Shown: positions 23,366 through 35,788, counted from the stretch's first letter. The stretch: DNA of 64,000 bases from Heloderma charlesbogerti (GCA_026122225.1 JANEZZ010000473.1:310001-374000), one strand, 5' to 3'. Program-made: numbers and translations. The notes: generated by a model not told the origin, from the sequence alone.

Positions 23366-24350
23366 CTCGAGAAGGGAACACTGAGTGGGGATTCCCCCCT
23401 CCCACCCCTCCGAGCCACTTCTCTTCTGAGGACATGACCCACCCAGCCCATCTATAAAGCATCATTTCTTTATGATTGCACTCTTAGTTAATAATATCAA
23501 ATCCCGGTTCAATATGCTGGTTTGTGCAATGACTATGGCTTGTACAAACCATCTTTGACTGTATTTGAATGAAATGGGAAGCCGCAATTTGTTGCAAACT
23601 GTGCCCAGATGCTTTAAATCTCCTCCCCTCATGTGGAAAGGGGAGTATGTGAGCGCAAGGCTCACCACAGTACTTTCTCATCATGCAAACTCATAGTTTA
23701 GCATGACTTCAAAATGCAGCCTGGCAGTTACTATGGTGGAAAGCATGTCAACCATATCCTTCAGTGCCTCAGGCTTGGTGCCATTACATGAAAGGAAACA
23801 CCTCTTTTGATAGGAATAATGTTCCATAAACTGGCAATATGTGCTCGCTCTGTTGTGACAAACTGTTGTTCTCACAACCCACGTTACATTTTCTTACAAA
23901 TATTATAGGTTTTAACGTTTTGCTTTGTTTCATTGAAGGAGGAGAGATTACTGTTTCATGGGGAAAAAAAGCTTAAATCCTTCTTTTATATTTGCTGTGC
24001 AAAAGTAATAAGCCATGAAAGAGATAATTATATTGTTGATTCCTTATGAAAAAGGAACATTAATTTTCCATAGTTTCAGTATATATATTCACAGTGTCTT
24101 CATACTATGCTTTCTCTCATTAATATTGCAAAAGGCCGTGTGTTGCAGGCAGAGACATGAAGAGAAACATGGCTACTATCACACTTTCCACATCAGAATT
24201 TAAAACATATAAGGTCTGCAATTTTCCTGTCAGAATGTATTAAAAGACATATGAAATTCCAGAATAAATCAAATCTTGAAATATTGTTGCCATTTATCAT
24301 GGTTAGTTCTCCTCTTTCTGTCTGATATAAATACAAAGGCAATATGGGTG
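23366..24350. other. unassigned DNA
   Basis: AT-rich sequence with no recognised gene or repeat. Confidence 0.45.
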
Positions 24351-24591
24351 TATGTATTTAATTTCTATACCACCCAATAGTTGAAGCTCTCTGGGCGATT
24401 CACAAAAATTAAAACCAAACAGCACACAATAAAACAATTTAAAATATATAGAACTTTAAAACCACAATATAACAATACAACCACAATAAAACCTAGCAGC
24501 AGTGCAGGAGTTTAAAATACAGATTTAAAACAGCAAAGCTAAAAGTTTAGAAAGCTAAAATGCTAAAATGCCTGGGAAAATAAAAAGGTCT

Positions 24592-25317
24592 TCACCTGGC
24601 GCCGAAAGGAATACAATGTAGGTGCCAGGCGAACCTCACTAGGGAGCTCATTCCAGAGCTGGGTGCCACAGCAGAAAAAGCCCTCCTCCTAGTAGCCACC
24701 CACCTCACTTCCTTTGGCAGGGGATCACGGAGAAGGGCCGCTGACGATGATCTTAAGGTCCGGGCAGGCACATATGGGAGGAGGCAATCCTTCAGGTAAC
24801 CTGGCCCCAAGCCATTAAGGGCTTTGAATGTTAACACCAGCACTTTGAATCGGGCCCGGAAATGGACTGGCAGCCAGTGCAGCTGGAAAAATACTGGCGT
24901 AATATGAGCTCACAGGCCAGTCCCTGTTAACAACCCTGCTGCCCTATTTTGGACCAGCTGAAGTTTCCGGACTGTTTTCAAAGGCAGCCCCATGTATAAC
25001 GCATTGCAGTAATCCAGACGAGAAGTTATCAGAGCATGGATAACTGTAGCTAGGCTATCTCTTTCCAGATAAGGGCGTAGTTGGTATACCAGCCTAAGCT
25101 GATAAAAAGTGCTCCGTGCCACTGAGTTCACCTGTGCCTCAAGTGACAGTTCTGGATCCAAGAGCACCCCTAAACTATGAACCTGATCCTTTAGCGGGAG
25201 TGCAACCCCCTCCAGAACAGGTTGAATATCACCTAGCCGGGCAGACGAACCACCCACTAACAGTACCTCCGTCTTGTCTGGATTGAATTTCAGTTTATTG
25301 GCCCTCATCCAGTCCAT
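24592..25317 (-). pseudogene. L2 ORF2 C-terminal fragments
   Basis: Two open stretches (24910-25317 and 24592-24843) carry the RT thumb and C-terminal signatures of L2: NKLKFNPDKTEVLLVG, HSLGVLLDPELSLEAQV, LITSRLDYCNALY, LQLVQNRAAGLL, then LTFKALNGLGPGYLKD and ATRRRAFSAVAP. A frameshift separates them. Not functional. Confidence 0.88.
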
Positions 25318-25333
25318 TACCGTGCCCAGACAC

Positions 25334-26159
25334 TAAGGATGGACGAAAGTCCCTTACCTGGTCCCGCAGCTTGCTTCGCGGTGGGGGGGAGGCGCTTCGG
25401 TTCTCCCCCCGAAGTTCTTGGCGGGGGGGAGGTGCCCCGCCCAGCCAAAATTCAGGCCGGGGGGGAGGTGCCCCATCCCTCGCGGCCGAAATTCAGGCTG
25501 GGGGGGAGCGCCCCGTCTCCCCGGCCACGAAATAAAAAAGTAAAGTAAAAAAACAACAACAACACGTGATAGGCTACTAACGATTTACGTAGCCTACCAC
25601 GGTTAGATTTTCAAAGTCAGCTGTGATAGGCTATGTAAATCTTTACGTAGCCTATCACGGGTGACTTTGAAAAAAAATAATAATAGCGTTGCCCTTATTT
25701 TCGCCGTAGTCTATGTAAATCTTTACGTAGACTACCCCTGCCCAAATAAGGAACGCAAATGGCGGCGCCCATGGGCGCTGCCATTTGCGTACACGCTTTT
25801 TTTTTCCCAAAGTCACCCGTGATAGGCTACGTAAAGATTTACATAGCCTATCACGGCTGACTTTGAAAATCTAGCCGTGATAGGCTACGTAAATCGTTAT
25901 GTAGCCTATCATGTGTGTGTGTGTGTGTGTGTGTTTTACTTTACTTTACTTTGTAATGGCGGCGGCAGCCGGTCGGAAGACCGGCCCCCGCCGAAACGCT
26001 GCTGAAATGCCGCCGGGAGCTGCCGCCGAGAGGGACATTCGAAGGAGGTAAGTCCCATCCCGGGGGGGTGGCGGAGAATTTCACCACCCATTTCGGGGGG
26101 CCGAATGCATTGGCATTCAGCCTCCCAGAGATTCGTGGAGAAATTCTCCGCCATCCCTA
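25334..26159. mobile_element. hAT-B copy 2, inserted in the L2 LINE
   Basis: It starts TAAGGATGGACGAAAGTC and ends CTCCGCCATCCCTA. Flanks CCAGACAC (25326-25333) and CCAGGCAC (26160-26167) match at 7 of 8. GATAGGCTA...TAGCCTATCA hairpins, GCAAATGGCGGC pairs and (TG)n at about 25913-25934 are inside. Outward GTAAG/GTAAGT lie at about 25355 (complement) and 26047. Confidence 0.88.
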
Positions 26160-28259
26160 CCAGGCACTGATTCAGAATAGCCACTGCCTCACCTGGTTTT
26201 GATGAGAAAGAGAGGTAGGGCTGGGTGTCATCCGCATATTGATGGCACCTCAGCCCACACCTCCGGATAACCCCCTAGCGGTTTCATGTAGATGTTAAAC
26301 AGCATAGGGGATAAAATAGAGCCCTGTGAAATCCCATGGCATAATTGCCATGGCACAGAGCAATAATCCCCCAGTACCACCTTCTGGAATCAGCCATACA
26401 AGTAGGAGCGGAACCACTGTAGTGCAGTGCCTCCAACTCCCAACCCAGACAACCTATCCAGAAGGATACCATGGTCGATGGTATCGAAAGCCACTGAGAG
26501 GTCCAGGAGAATCAACAGGGTCGCACTCCCCCTGTCCCTCTCCCAGCAGAGGTCATCCCACAGGGTGACCAAGGCAGTTTCCATTCCAAAACCAGGCCAG
26601 AAGCCCGATTGAAATGGATCTAGATAATCCGTTTCATTGAACAGTGCCCGGAGCTGTCCTACAACCTCACTTACTCAAGCACCTTGCCCAGGAAGGGAAT
26701 ATTGGCCACTGGCCTATAATTGTTAACATCCTCTGGGTCTAGGTTAGGCTTTTTCAGGAGTAGGCTAATTATGGCCTCTTTTAAAGTGGTAGGCACCACT
26801 CCCTCTCTCAAGGAGGAATTTACAACCTCCTGGACCCAGCCAGACATCCCCTCCTTGTTTGATTTAATAGGCCATGAAGGGCAAGGGTCAAGCACACAAG
26901 TGGTCAATCGGACTTGGCCAAGCACCTTGTCCACATCCTCAGGCCTCAGTAACTGAAATTCATCCAATAAAACTGGACCAGACGGTTCTCTGAACGCCTC
27001 TACAATGGAACTGCATTAATGGTGATGTCCAATTCGTGACGAATCTGAGCGACTTTATCTTCAAAGTGCTGTGCAAACTCGTCACAGCGTGCTACCGAGG
27101 GTTCCACCATCTCTCTCCCTGGCCCAGAATGTAACAGGCCACAAACCACTCAGAAAATCTCCACTGGACGACACTGAGAAGATGCAATGCTGGTGGAAAA
27201 GAACTGTCTCTTTGCCACCCTCACCGCCACAGAGTAGGCTCGATAGTGGGCTCTTACCTGTGTTCAGTCAGACTCAGCATGAGTTTTCCTCCACCTGCGC
27301 TCTAGCCATCTCCCCTCTTGCTTCATTGCCCTCAGCTCAGGTGTATACCAAGGAGCTGGCCGGGCTCTGCTCAGAGGGAGAGGGCGCTTGGGCGCGATCA
27401 TGTCAACCGCCCGAGTCATCTCTGCATTCCACAGAGCGACCTGGGCTTCAACAGGAGCACCAGCCATACCAGCAGGAAAATCCCCCAGAGCCCTCTGGAA
27501 CCCATCAGAATCCATTAATCTCTGGGGGTGGACCATTTTAATAGGTCCCCCACCCTTGCAGAGGGGGAAGGCTGCCAGGAGTCTAAACCTCAGCAGGAAG
27601 TGATCTGTCCATGACAAAGGGACAGATGTTAATTCCTCCACTTTCAGATCACCATCCTCCTACCCAGTCGAGAAAACCAGATCAAGCGTGTGTCCTTTTA
27701 TATGCGTTGGGCCGATAACATGTTGGGACAGCCCCATGGTTGTCATGGCGGCCATGACGTCCTGAGCTGCCCCGGATACAGCGGCCTCGGCATGGAAGTT
27801 GAGATCCCTCAGGACCATCATCCTAGGGGTCCTCAACACCAAGTCCGAGACCACCTCCGTCAGCTCAGGCAGGGAGACTGATGGGCAGCAGGGTGGGTGG
27901 TACACCAACAGAATCCCCAATCTGTCCCGGGTACCCAACACAAGGTACAAACACTCAAGATCTGCACTCGAATGAGCAGGAAGCCTGGAGAGGGAGATTG
28001 AATTCCTATAGACTACGGCAACCCCCCCTCCCCGACCCTCAAGTCCGTGTTGGTGCTGCATCGAGTACCCAGGAGGGCACAGCTGGGAGAGAGTGACCCC
28101 TCCCAGTTCCCCCACCCAGGTCTCAGTAATACATACCAGGTCAGCCCCCTCATCCACAATCAAATCATGGATGAGGGAGATTTTATTTTGGGCCGACCTG
28201 GCATTCAGCAGCAGCACCACCAGACCCGAAGGCAGACAGGTAAGGCTGCCAGGAACCAT
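26160..28259 (-). pseudogene. L2 ORF2 endonuclease and RT fragments
   Basis: From the 5' side (right): endonuclease pieces with LLNARSAQNK, CITETWV and HTLDLVFSTG (27660-28259), and a degenerate RDLNFHAE where GDLN/GDFN is expected. A linker follows (27264-27641), then RT with KKPNLDPEDVNNYRPVA (26671-26967), LLILLDLSVAFDTIDH and LGVGGTALQWFRSYL (26390-26584), and a YADDT-type active site at about 26195-26240. Stops and shifts separate the pieces. Confidence 0.87.
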
Positions 28260-28652
28260 CAGGTTGGGGGAAGAACCAGAAGAGGGGACAGCTGTAAGGT
28301 GTCTAGCCTCTCCTCAGCTGGCCTGTTAATCTCCCAATGCCATACCTCCCCCTGCCCCTGACCACAGTTATAGTGGCACCTCCCTGACCCCCTGAGTTGG
28401 CCAATAGTCCTTCCAGGCACATATTAAAATGTTAGGGTATAAAATGTTCAACAGTATAAAAGAATATAAAAGATAAAAGAGATAAAAGAGAACAGCAGCT
28501 AAGAAGGAGCAGATAAAGTCCACGTTTACCCCTTTCTCCCTCGTCTTTAAAGCTGCTGCCCTCTGCTGCTGCTATTTTCTGCTGGTATCTGTGGCTGCTG
28601 GTGTATCTGGAGAGGCAGGTGGGTGGGTCTTCAGGTCCTGTTCTACGCGACT

Positions 28653-28692
28653 CCAAGTGCGACGCTAAGTGTGCACTTAGCATCGCACTTGG
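28653..28692. repeat. 40-bp palindrome
   Basis: Arms CCAAGTGCGACGCTAAGTG and CACTTAGCATCGCACTTGG are reverse complements with one mismatch and a 2-bp centre. The GC content is high for the neighbourhood. Function unknown. Confidence 0.8.
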
Positions 28693-29206
28693 CATGACGC
28701 CGAGGCACTGCCTCTGGCAGCCCCGCCTTAAGTACCTGTTTGGCGGGGGCAGAAGCAAGCTCAGGATCCGCCTGGTGCAGCTGCTGGCTGGTCCTCCTTC
28801 CCCCAGGCTCCTTCCTGTATCATTTGTGTATGTGTGAAACCTAATGTTAACAAATGTTCTCACCTCATATGAACCAAATATTCTACTGCAGTTAATTACC
28901 AAAAAAAATAAAAAATAGCAGATGTGTATTTCAAATGGAGCCAACACATTTTATTAGATCACATTGATTTAACATTTGATTTTAACGAGGAGTCAAATGT
29001 TTCAAGTAAATGCCTAGCATTAATTGTGAACTTTAGTTTCAGCTATTCTTACTACATGTCACTCTGAGGCCCTAATCTAGTTTCTCATTTAAAAATAAAA
29101 ACCTTTTTGATTCATCTAGAACTTGTAGAACATCTCTAGTCTTAAGTTTGGTTCATCATGGACATTGAGATTTTTTTTTAAAAAAATGTTCACATGAAAA
29201 TTCATA
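28693..29206. other. unassigned DNA
   Basis: Non-coding sequence downstream of the L2 start; nothing recognised. Confidence 0.4.
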
Positions 29207-29358
29207 AGCATTTTTGTGTACGTTTCTCCTAATACATGCATTTTTGTATGCGTTTTAGGTAATATACACCTTTTTTTGCAAGCGATTTTCCTAATACAAT
29301 GCATTTTTAATGTTGTTTCCCCTAATATATGTATTTTTGTATATATTTTTTGATTGGA
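29207..29358. repeat. degenerate minisatellite, about 31-bp unit
   Basis: Four to five units of the form GCATTTTTGTATRCGTTTY followed by CCTAATAYAT begin near 29207, 29239, 29270, 29301 and 29332. Confidence 0.7.
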
Positions 29359-29694
29359 GAACTCCACTGCAAAATTTGGAGAAGTGTGAATTTCAAGGGA
29401 TGACTGAGTTTTGGTTCACATAGTGGTTTGAAAGTCCTAAATTAGGTAAATTCACAATAAAATGTGAACTGTGTGAATTTCTCCCCCCCGATCCCCAATC
29501 CAGAGCTCCCCATGTCCTGCGCACATGGCACTATGCATGACAATTGCCTCACTGAATAGAGGGGGCAGCCATTATTCACTACTGGCAGTGTATGCATATG
29601 ATCCCAATTCAAGTCAGCACAACACAAGTAATGTGACCGCCTATTATCTGAACTTTTTATACATTACAAAACAACACTGGAGCTACACCAAAAA
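29359..29694. other. unassigned DNA
   Basis: No gene or repeat recognised. Confidence 0.4.
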
Positions 29695-29925
29695 GTATTT
29701 ATTTATTACGTATTTGTTACATTTATATCCCACCTTTATTCCAAGGAGCCCATAGTGGTTACATAACCCTTCTCCATTTTATCTTCACAACAACCCTGTG
29801 AGGTAGGTTAAGCTGAGAGTCAGTCACTGACCCAAAGTGACCCAATGAGCTTCATGGATGGGTAGGGACTAGAACCAGGGTCTTCTGAGTCCCAGTCCAA
29901 CACCCTAACCACTACACCACACTGT
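29695..29925 (-). repeat. tRNA-derived SINE, antisense, copy 2
   Basis: It aligns through its whole length with 17095-17310: CACAACAACCCTGTGAGGTA, the box B complement (GGGACTAGAACC), and ACCACTACACCACACTG at the tRNA-like 5' end. Confidence 0.75.
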
Positions 29926-29929
29926 CCAG

Positions 29930-30441
29930 TGAAAATGGCTTTGAAAATGGTTTTTAATTTCATAATTAAAAAAAAATCATTTGCTTTTAGCATGTATAAT
30001 TTTTATCATTTTATCACACCATGCTGCCATAGTAATGTTTTAATTTTGGCCTTGCCTACAAAAATATGACTCAGATAATGTGGGCTGCACAGGGGCTGGG
30101 TGGTTACTTAAGATATCCATCAAGATTTCTTCCTATGCAAAGCTGAATGGATCTGAGGATCTCACAGCTTGAGTATTGGTGCTTCATTCCCCCCCCAATC
30201 TTTAAATAGATTTAACCAATGTAATTGTGTTTAAATGCAGTAATTGAATCCTGCTATTGCTTAGCAGATCTCTCCCCCACTCCCCACTCTTCAGTAGAAA
30301 GGTCTTTCTAACTCTTAGGGGGAGATTTCATCTAAATTTATCTGACTGCAAACCTTGGCATGACAGAGACAAAGATTTAGCTTCACTGTTGTAGGAACAT
30401 CCCAATTCCAAGGTGTCTGAAGCTGCTAGAACCTTTGGAAG
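29930..30441. other. unassigned DNA
   Basis: AT-rich, no gene or repeat recognised. Confidence 0.4.
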
Positions 30442-30449
30442 GGTAAAAC

Positions 30450-31144
30450 TAAGGATGTCGGGGAATTTCTCCACGAATCTCCGGGAGGCCGAATGCCAAT
30501 GCATTTGGCCCCCTGAAATTGGTGAGGAAATTCTCTGACATCCCCCCCCCCCCAGGATGGGACTTACCTTGCGTGAATGTCCCTCGCGGTGGCGGGTCCC
30601 GGCGGCGTTTCAGCGGCGTGGCGGCGGTGGCCGGTCTTCCGACCGGCTGCCGCAGCTGCCATTTCCAAGTAAAGTGTAAAAAAAAAAAAAAAAGTGATAG
30701 GCTATGTAAAGATTTACGTAGCCTATCACGGCTAGATTTTCAAAGTCAGCCGTGATAGGCTACGTAAATCTTTATGTAGCCTATCACGGCTGACTTTGGG
30801 AAAAAAAAAAAGCGTGTACGCAAATGGCGGCGCCCATGGGCACCGCCATTTGCGTACGCACTTTTTTTCCCCAAAGTCAGCCGTGATAGGCTACGTAAAT
30901 CTTTACGTAGCCTATCACGTTTTTTTTTTTTTTTTACACTTTACTTTTTTCTTTTGCGGCCGGGGAGATGGGGCGCTCTCCCCCGGCCAGAATTTCGGCA
31001 GGGAGGGATGGGGCGCCTCCCCCCCGGCCAGAATTTCGGTGGGGAGGAGCAGGGCGCCTCCCCACCCACCAAGAATTTCGGGGGGAGAAACGGAGTGCCT
31101 CCCCCCCAGAAAACAGCTGCGGGACCAGGTAAGGGACTGCCACA
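30450..31144. mobile_element. hAT-B copy 3, right terminus eroded
   Basis: It starts TAAGGATGTCGGGGAATTTC. At the right the expected terminal bases are replaced by GGGACTGCCACA. Flanks GGTAAAAC (30442-30449) and GATAAAAT (31145-31152) match at 6 of 8, both differences transitions. The interior has two GATAGGCTACGTAAA-type hairpins and paired AAATGGCGGC motifs. Outward donors are GGTAAGT at about 30566 (complement) and CAGGTAAGG at about 31127. Confidence 0.78.
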
Positions 31145-32760
31145 GATAAAATCTTAACCATTTGTCATCTACTCTCCAAGACTGTCTCCATTCAAAAGTC
31201 ACCAGGGGGAGCAACGCGAGGTAAGTTAGAAGCCGCACAATGAAACACAAAATGAATATTAGGACCTGCGTGTAGCGCTCTAAATGTTTGTTAACCATTC
31301 TGCTACTTAATGCTGAAGCATAGCACAGCAGACCTCTAAGTTTTTTAAAAGAAGCTGGTTGACTTTTATTTTCTGAGTAACACACGGGCTTATAAATATC
31401 CAATTCTAAGATCAGGGGAAAAAATTAACAACAGGAATTAGCTGTGGGGTACAGCTAAAACTGGAAGACATCAGCTTTTGCCACCCTCGAGGTGATGCCA
31501 CCCTGGCTTCAAACACTGGCACACCAAGTTGGTGTTCTGAGCTTTCCCTGGCCTGTCCACCATGAAGGTGGACTGAGGGGCCTGTGATTGTTCCAACCCA
31601 TTGCCCCTGGTCGGCAACTGGTGAGGCAAATTCTGCTAACCACACCCTCTGAAGCTGGCAATGGTATAAGTTGGGTGAGCAGCCCAGTACCTTCTAGGAG
31701 GTGCTCCAAACGCATGCCACATCTGCCAACCACTGAATGGTGGCATGCTGGCTAAGCCCGAGCTGGGATCCGCTGCTAGAGGAGGCCCTCCGACCGGCAC
31801 AGAAAACCATGCTGGGCTCACAGATGAACACCTGCACTGGTTCACACACACTCCGGCCATCTAACCAAGCACATTCCTCCAGTTAAGTTGAGGAAGCAAG
31901 CCGGACAGATGATCATTATAGCTGGGAAACTGTGCCGCATGACCTGGGAAAGGTCCTTGCCTTTCCCACTCACCGGTTGTTCCCTCCTAGATGCAGCACT
32001 GGAACCTGCAGGGGAACACGCAGCAACCCATAATGGAACGGAGTGGGAAGAAAGCGCTCTCGCTACAAGCTGCGCCGGTCAATCCGCAAACACATGCGCC
32101 CTGGAACAGGCTGCTCAGGGAGCTGCAGCCTGACATATATGCACTACGACCAGCTCATAACAACACACTGTGTTCGGACATGAGCACGCATGTGCACGGG
32201 TTGACGTCCAATACATTGATCAAAGAAAAGAAAAAAAATAACTGTAAGGACAAGAAAAGAGATGCTGAACAGTAAAGTCCACACTTTAGGAATGGACACA
32301 AGACCATAACTGTAAACTACTGGGCGGGCTACAACTGTTGCAGCTGAATGAGAGAGCAACACCCCAGGGCTCCCTATCACCCCAGGTACAGAAGGCCCTT
32401 GTCATATGAGACATGAAGTGCAGTATGGCTTACACTACTTAAATACACAACACTCAACGAGAGCCTCTTAGCGTGGTTTCTGGAATTTCCGGCGTCCGAG
32501 TATTAGATGAAACATTGGCACTGGTGCTTACCTGCCATTTGTATGCTTCATGAGAAAACAGGTGTTACGCAGGAGGTGTTGCAAATTCAATACTACTACC
32601 CAATCCATAAGGATCGGATTGTGGGAGGACTGTGGTTTAATAACCTGAATGGAGGCCTGTCCCTCACACACAAGGAATTTAAGAATGGACGTAAAGCCTC
32701 GAATCAGCCTGCATAGGCAATGCTGTGTATAAGAGAATTTTGAAAAATGGGATTTCAAAA
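31145..32760. other. unassigned DNA
   Basis: Moderately GC-rich, no gene recognised. Short frames lack family motifs. Confidence 0.4.
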
Positions 32761-32768
32761 GATCATAA

Positions 32769-34277
32769 TAGGGATGTACGAAAGTCACTTACCTTTCCGT
32801 GGATTATGTTCATGGGGGGGGAGGCGTTCCGTCCCTCCCCCCGGAATCCTCGACGGGGGGAGGCGATCCAGTCCTCCCCCCCGGAATCCTCGATGGCTGG
32901 CTGTGCTCCGTGGCGGCTCCGTGGAGCAGCCGGCCAGGCCCAGGCCAGGGCCATCCGCAGCCGGATTTAAGGCCGCGGAGGGCTCTGGGTAGGGATGTAC
33001 AAAAGTCACTTACCTTTTCATGAAATTTGATTCGAGGTGGGGGGGAGGTGGTCCGTCCCTCCCCCGCAAAATTCTGGCGGGGGGTAGGCGCTCCGTCCCT
33101 CCCCCCCCCGAATCCTGGCTGGCCGGGTCCGCAAATGGCGGCGGCCGTAGCCGCCGCCGTTTGCGTCCCTGCAGTCAGCCGTGATAGGCCACGTAAATGT
33201 TTACATAGCCTATCATGGCTGAGTAAAAAAAACCCCAAAACAACATGCGTACGCAAATGGCGCCGCCCATGGGCGCTGCCATTTGTGTACGTGCGTTTTT
33301 GTTTGTTTTTTACTCAGCCGTGATAGGCTACGTAAACTTTTACGTAGCCTATCATGGTATTTTTTAAACATCTAGTCATGATAGGCTACATAAATCTTTA
33401 CGTAATCTATCACTTTTTTTGTGTTTTTGTTTTTTTTACTGGAAACGGCGGTGGCGGCAGCTGGTTGGAAGACTGGCCGCCGCAGCCGCCGCAGCCGTCC
33501 CGCTGCCGCCGCACCGCTGCCGGAGCCGCCGCCGCCGCCAGGAAGATTCACCCAAAGTAAGTCCCATCCCGGGGGGGGCGGGGGGGCAGACCATTTCGCC
33601 ACCGATTTCGGGGGGCCGAATGCGCTGGCATTCGGACTCCCTGAGATTCATGGTGAAATTCTCTGACATCCCTAGCTCTGGGTAAACAACAACAACAACA
33701 CGTACACAAATGGCGGTGGCTACGGCCACCGCCATTTGCGTTCCTTATTTTTCGCCGTCTTAGTCTATGTAAATATTTACATAGACTAAAATGGTGAATC
33801 AAAAAGGGACGCAAATAGCGCCCACTTCGCTATTTGCATTCCCCTTTATTTTCGTCGTAATAGTCTATGTAAATATTTACGTAGACTAAGACGGTGAAAA
33901 ATAAGGAACGCAAATGACAGCGGCTGCAGCCGCCACCATTTGCGTATGCGTTTTTTTTTACCCGCGTTGTGATAGACTATGTAAGTCTTTACGTAGCCTA
34001 TCACATCTCTGTAAAAAAAACAAACCCAAACTTCCAGACTGCAAATGGCGGTGGTAGCAGCTGGTCGGAAGACCAGCCGCCGAAGCTGCCACCGCCGAAG
34101 CCACCACCGGAGCCTCCGAAGCTGCCTGGTACATCCGCCCCAGGTAAGTCTCATCCCGGGGGGGGGATCCGCGGGGTGGCGGGGGGTGGCAGGCCATTCT
34201 GCCACAGATTTCAGGGGGCTGAATGCACTGGCATTCGACCTCACCGAGATCTGTGGCGGAATTCTCTGACATCCCTA
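32769..34277. mobile_element. hAT-A copy 3, split by hAT-C
   Basis: It starts TAGGGATGTACGAAAGTC and ends AATTCTCTGACATCCCTA. Flanks GATCATAA and GATCACAG match at 6 of 8 (two transitions). Outward AGGTAAGT occurs at about 32791 (complement) and 34143. The weaker duplication fits an older insertion than the hAT-C inside it. Confidence 0.85.
32990..33674. mobile_element. hAT-C, nested inside hAT-A copy 3
   Basis: It starts TAGGGATGTACAAAAGTC and ends AATTCTCTGACATCCCTA, with the exact duplication GCTCTGGG (32982-32989, 33675-33682). It shares ends and hairpins with hAT-A but has its own interior (TTTTCATGAAATTTGATTCG, GC-rich CCGCCGCAG runs). Outward donors: AAAGGTAAGT at about 33010 (complement) and AAAGTAAGT at about 33552. 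Confidence 0.93.
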
Positions 34278-34554
34278 GATCACAGGGCAGCCCTTGGGTG
34301 TGGCACTACGCACCAGATGATCCTATGCATTGACCCTAACAGGGTAGTGTTTCATACCTCCCATATTACTGCACAGTTGTAACCTTAATAAATTTAACGA
34401 GTTAACTGAATTGGCACAGAGTCCTGCCACTGACTATGTGGAGTAAACAAAAAAGGTGTGGGGGGGCAACCTTGTTTAGCTTCAGCAAAACAGAAACTAC
34501 CTGTTACTCCAGAGCATGCCCTTGGAGCGAATGCTAAAGCCGCTGCCTCGCAAT

Positions 34555-34712
34555 ATGAATGAAGAACAACCCTTACAATCAACCCAGTGAGGCGGGTTAC
34601 GTAGAGAGCCAGGGATTGGCCTAAAGTCACACAGTGAGCTTTACGTCCAAGTGGGGACTAGAACCCATATCTCCAAGTCCCATTATGGCACTTTAACCAC
34701 TGCACCGAGCTG
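34555..34712 (-). repeat. tRNA-derived SINE, antisense, partial
   Basis: CCAGTGAGGCGGGTTACGTA, CACACAGTGAGCTTTACGTC, GGGGACTAGAACC and TTTAACCACTGCACCGAGC align with the SINE at 29695-29925. Confidence 0.65.
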
Positions 34713-35510
34713 GTACTCTAAGCTGCCAGGGAGGTGTGAAAACAGGAGAACCCCAAACCCACATAGCTACCGGTCTCCCCTCACGGGGGTTGTCAATGGC
34801 TCTACCAGGGCGTGAGTCAAGATTCTTACCATGCCCTACCCAGGGAAGCTGGGTATCAAGCCCCAGACTTTGTTAACAATAAGGGGGCTCTGTGAGATGC
34901 TCAAAGGCCCGAGTCTGAAACTTAGGCAAGGCGGAGGGCCTTCCCCCCCCTCACTTTTCTTTTCTTCTCATTTCTTCTCATTTTGTCCCTTTTCCTCCCT
35001 GTCTATAGACCTTGCACTCCGACCTGAAAAATTAAGACCACAATTCGAAGCTGCCTCCCCACGGAAAGGAGACCTTCTATGTGGGGTGGGAATGGATGGA
35101 AACAACCCTTTGAATTGTAGAGGGGCATCTATGTCTTCACCTCCCCACCCAAACACAACTCCCCCCGCAGCAATGGGGCCACATGCACATGTCCCCATTA
35201 CTTCCTATGAGGGTGAGAAAGGAAGAAATCTGCTCACAATGCTTAGCCCTGATGCTATGCATTCATTTGGCCAAATAAAAGAAAGCCCTTAACTCTTCTT
35301 CCAGAGATCTTCTAAAAGATCTCTCTGGAGAGATGGAGAGACTAATAACAAACAAAATACGTGCACTTCCCATGCAGAAGGTGATAGCTGAATATCCTAG
35401 ATACAACTTGGCACTTTTTTCCCTTTCCCTTTCCTTTTTTTTTTTTGGTCTCCTCCCCCTCCTCTTCCCGCCTAAATACAAAAGATGCTGGGCCAGCAAG
35501 GCCACCAAAG
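34713..35510. other. unassigned DNA
   Basis: No gene recognised. It includes pyrimidine-rich runs at 34940-35010 and 35415-35470. Confidence 0.4.
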
Positions 35511-35580
35511 ATCATAGAATCATAGGGTTGGAAGGGGCCTACAAGACCATTGGGACCAACCCCCTGCTCAGTGCAGGAAG
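35511..35580 (-). mobile_element. CR1 LINE 3'-end fragment, antisense
   Basis: ATCATAGAATCATAGGGTTG and GAAGGGGCCTACAAGACCAT are the CR1 3' end signature read in antisense, as at 20411-20478. Confidence 0.8.
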
Positions 35581-35668
35581 CCTGTTTCCCAGGCAGTTAA
35601 CCAGCCAAGTACTAACCAGGGCTGACCCTGCTTAGCTTCTGAGATCAGGCAAGATCGGGCGCATCCAG
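35581..35668 (-). repeat. 5S rRNA-derived sequence (pseudogene or SINE part), antisense
   Basis: CAAGTACTAACCAGGGCTGA, CCCTGCTTAGCTTCTGAGAT and AAGATCGGGCGC are the reverse complement of the conserved middle and 3' part of vertebrate 5S rRNA. The 5S 5' end is missing, so it is not a functional 5S gene. Confidence 0.8.
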
Positions 35669-35712
35669 CCCTTTGACTGATTGCTTGGAGGCATGGGGAA
35701 AAGCTCCGCTCC

Positions 35713-35714
<2 letters not shown>

Positions 35715-35745
<31 letters not shown>

Positions 35746-35788
35746 CTTCTTCTTCTTGTTATTGTTATTGTTATTACTATTACTATTA
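35715..35788. repeat. compound (CTG)n (CTT)n (GTTATT)n microsatellite
   Basis: About nine CTG units pass into TTC units and then GTTATT/ACTATT units. It generates poly-Leu and poly-Ala/Ser frames that are not genes. Confidence 0.9.

Larger units (their letters stand above)
24352..28400 (-). mobile_element. L2-type LINE, near full length, decayed, split by hAT-B
   Basis: The minus-strand reading gives, in order, an endonuclease, a reverse transcriptase and the C-terminal tail typical of the L2 branch of CR1-like LINEs, then an AT-rich 3' end near 24352. Frameshifts and stops break the ORF into at least six pieces. hAT-B copy 2 interrupts it just downstream of the RT active site. The 5' boundary is approximate. 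Confidence 0.85.

Noticed and set aside
35581..35668. Functional 5S rRNA gene
   Set aside because: Only part of 5S is present, with several changes and no 5' end; it is a derived fragment.
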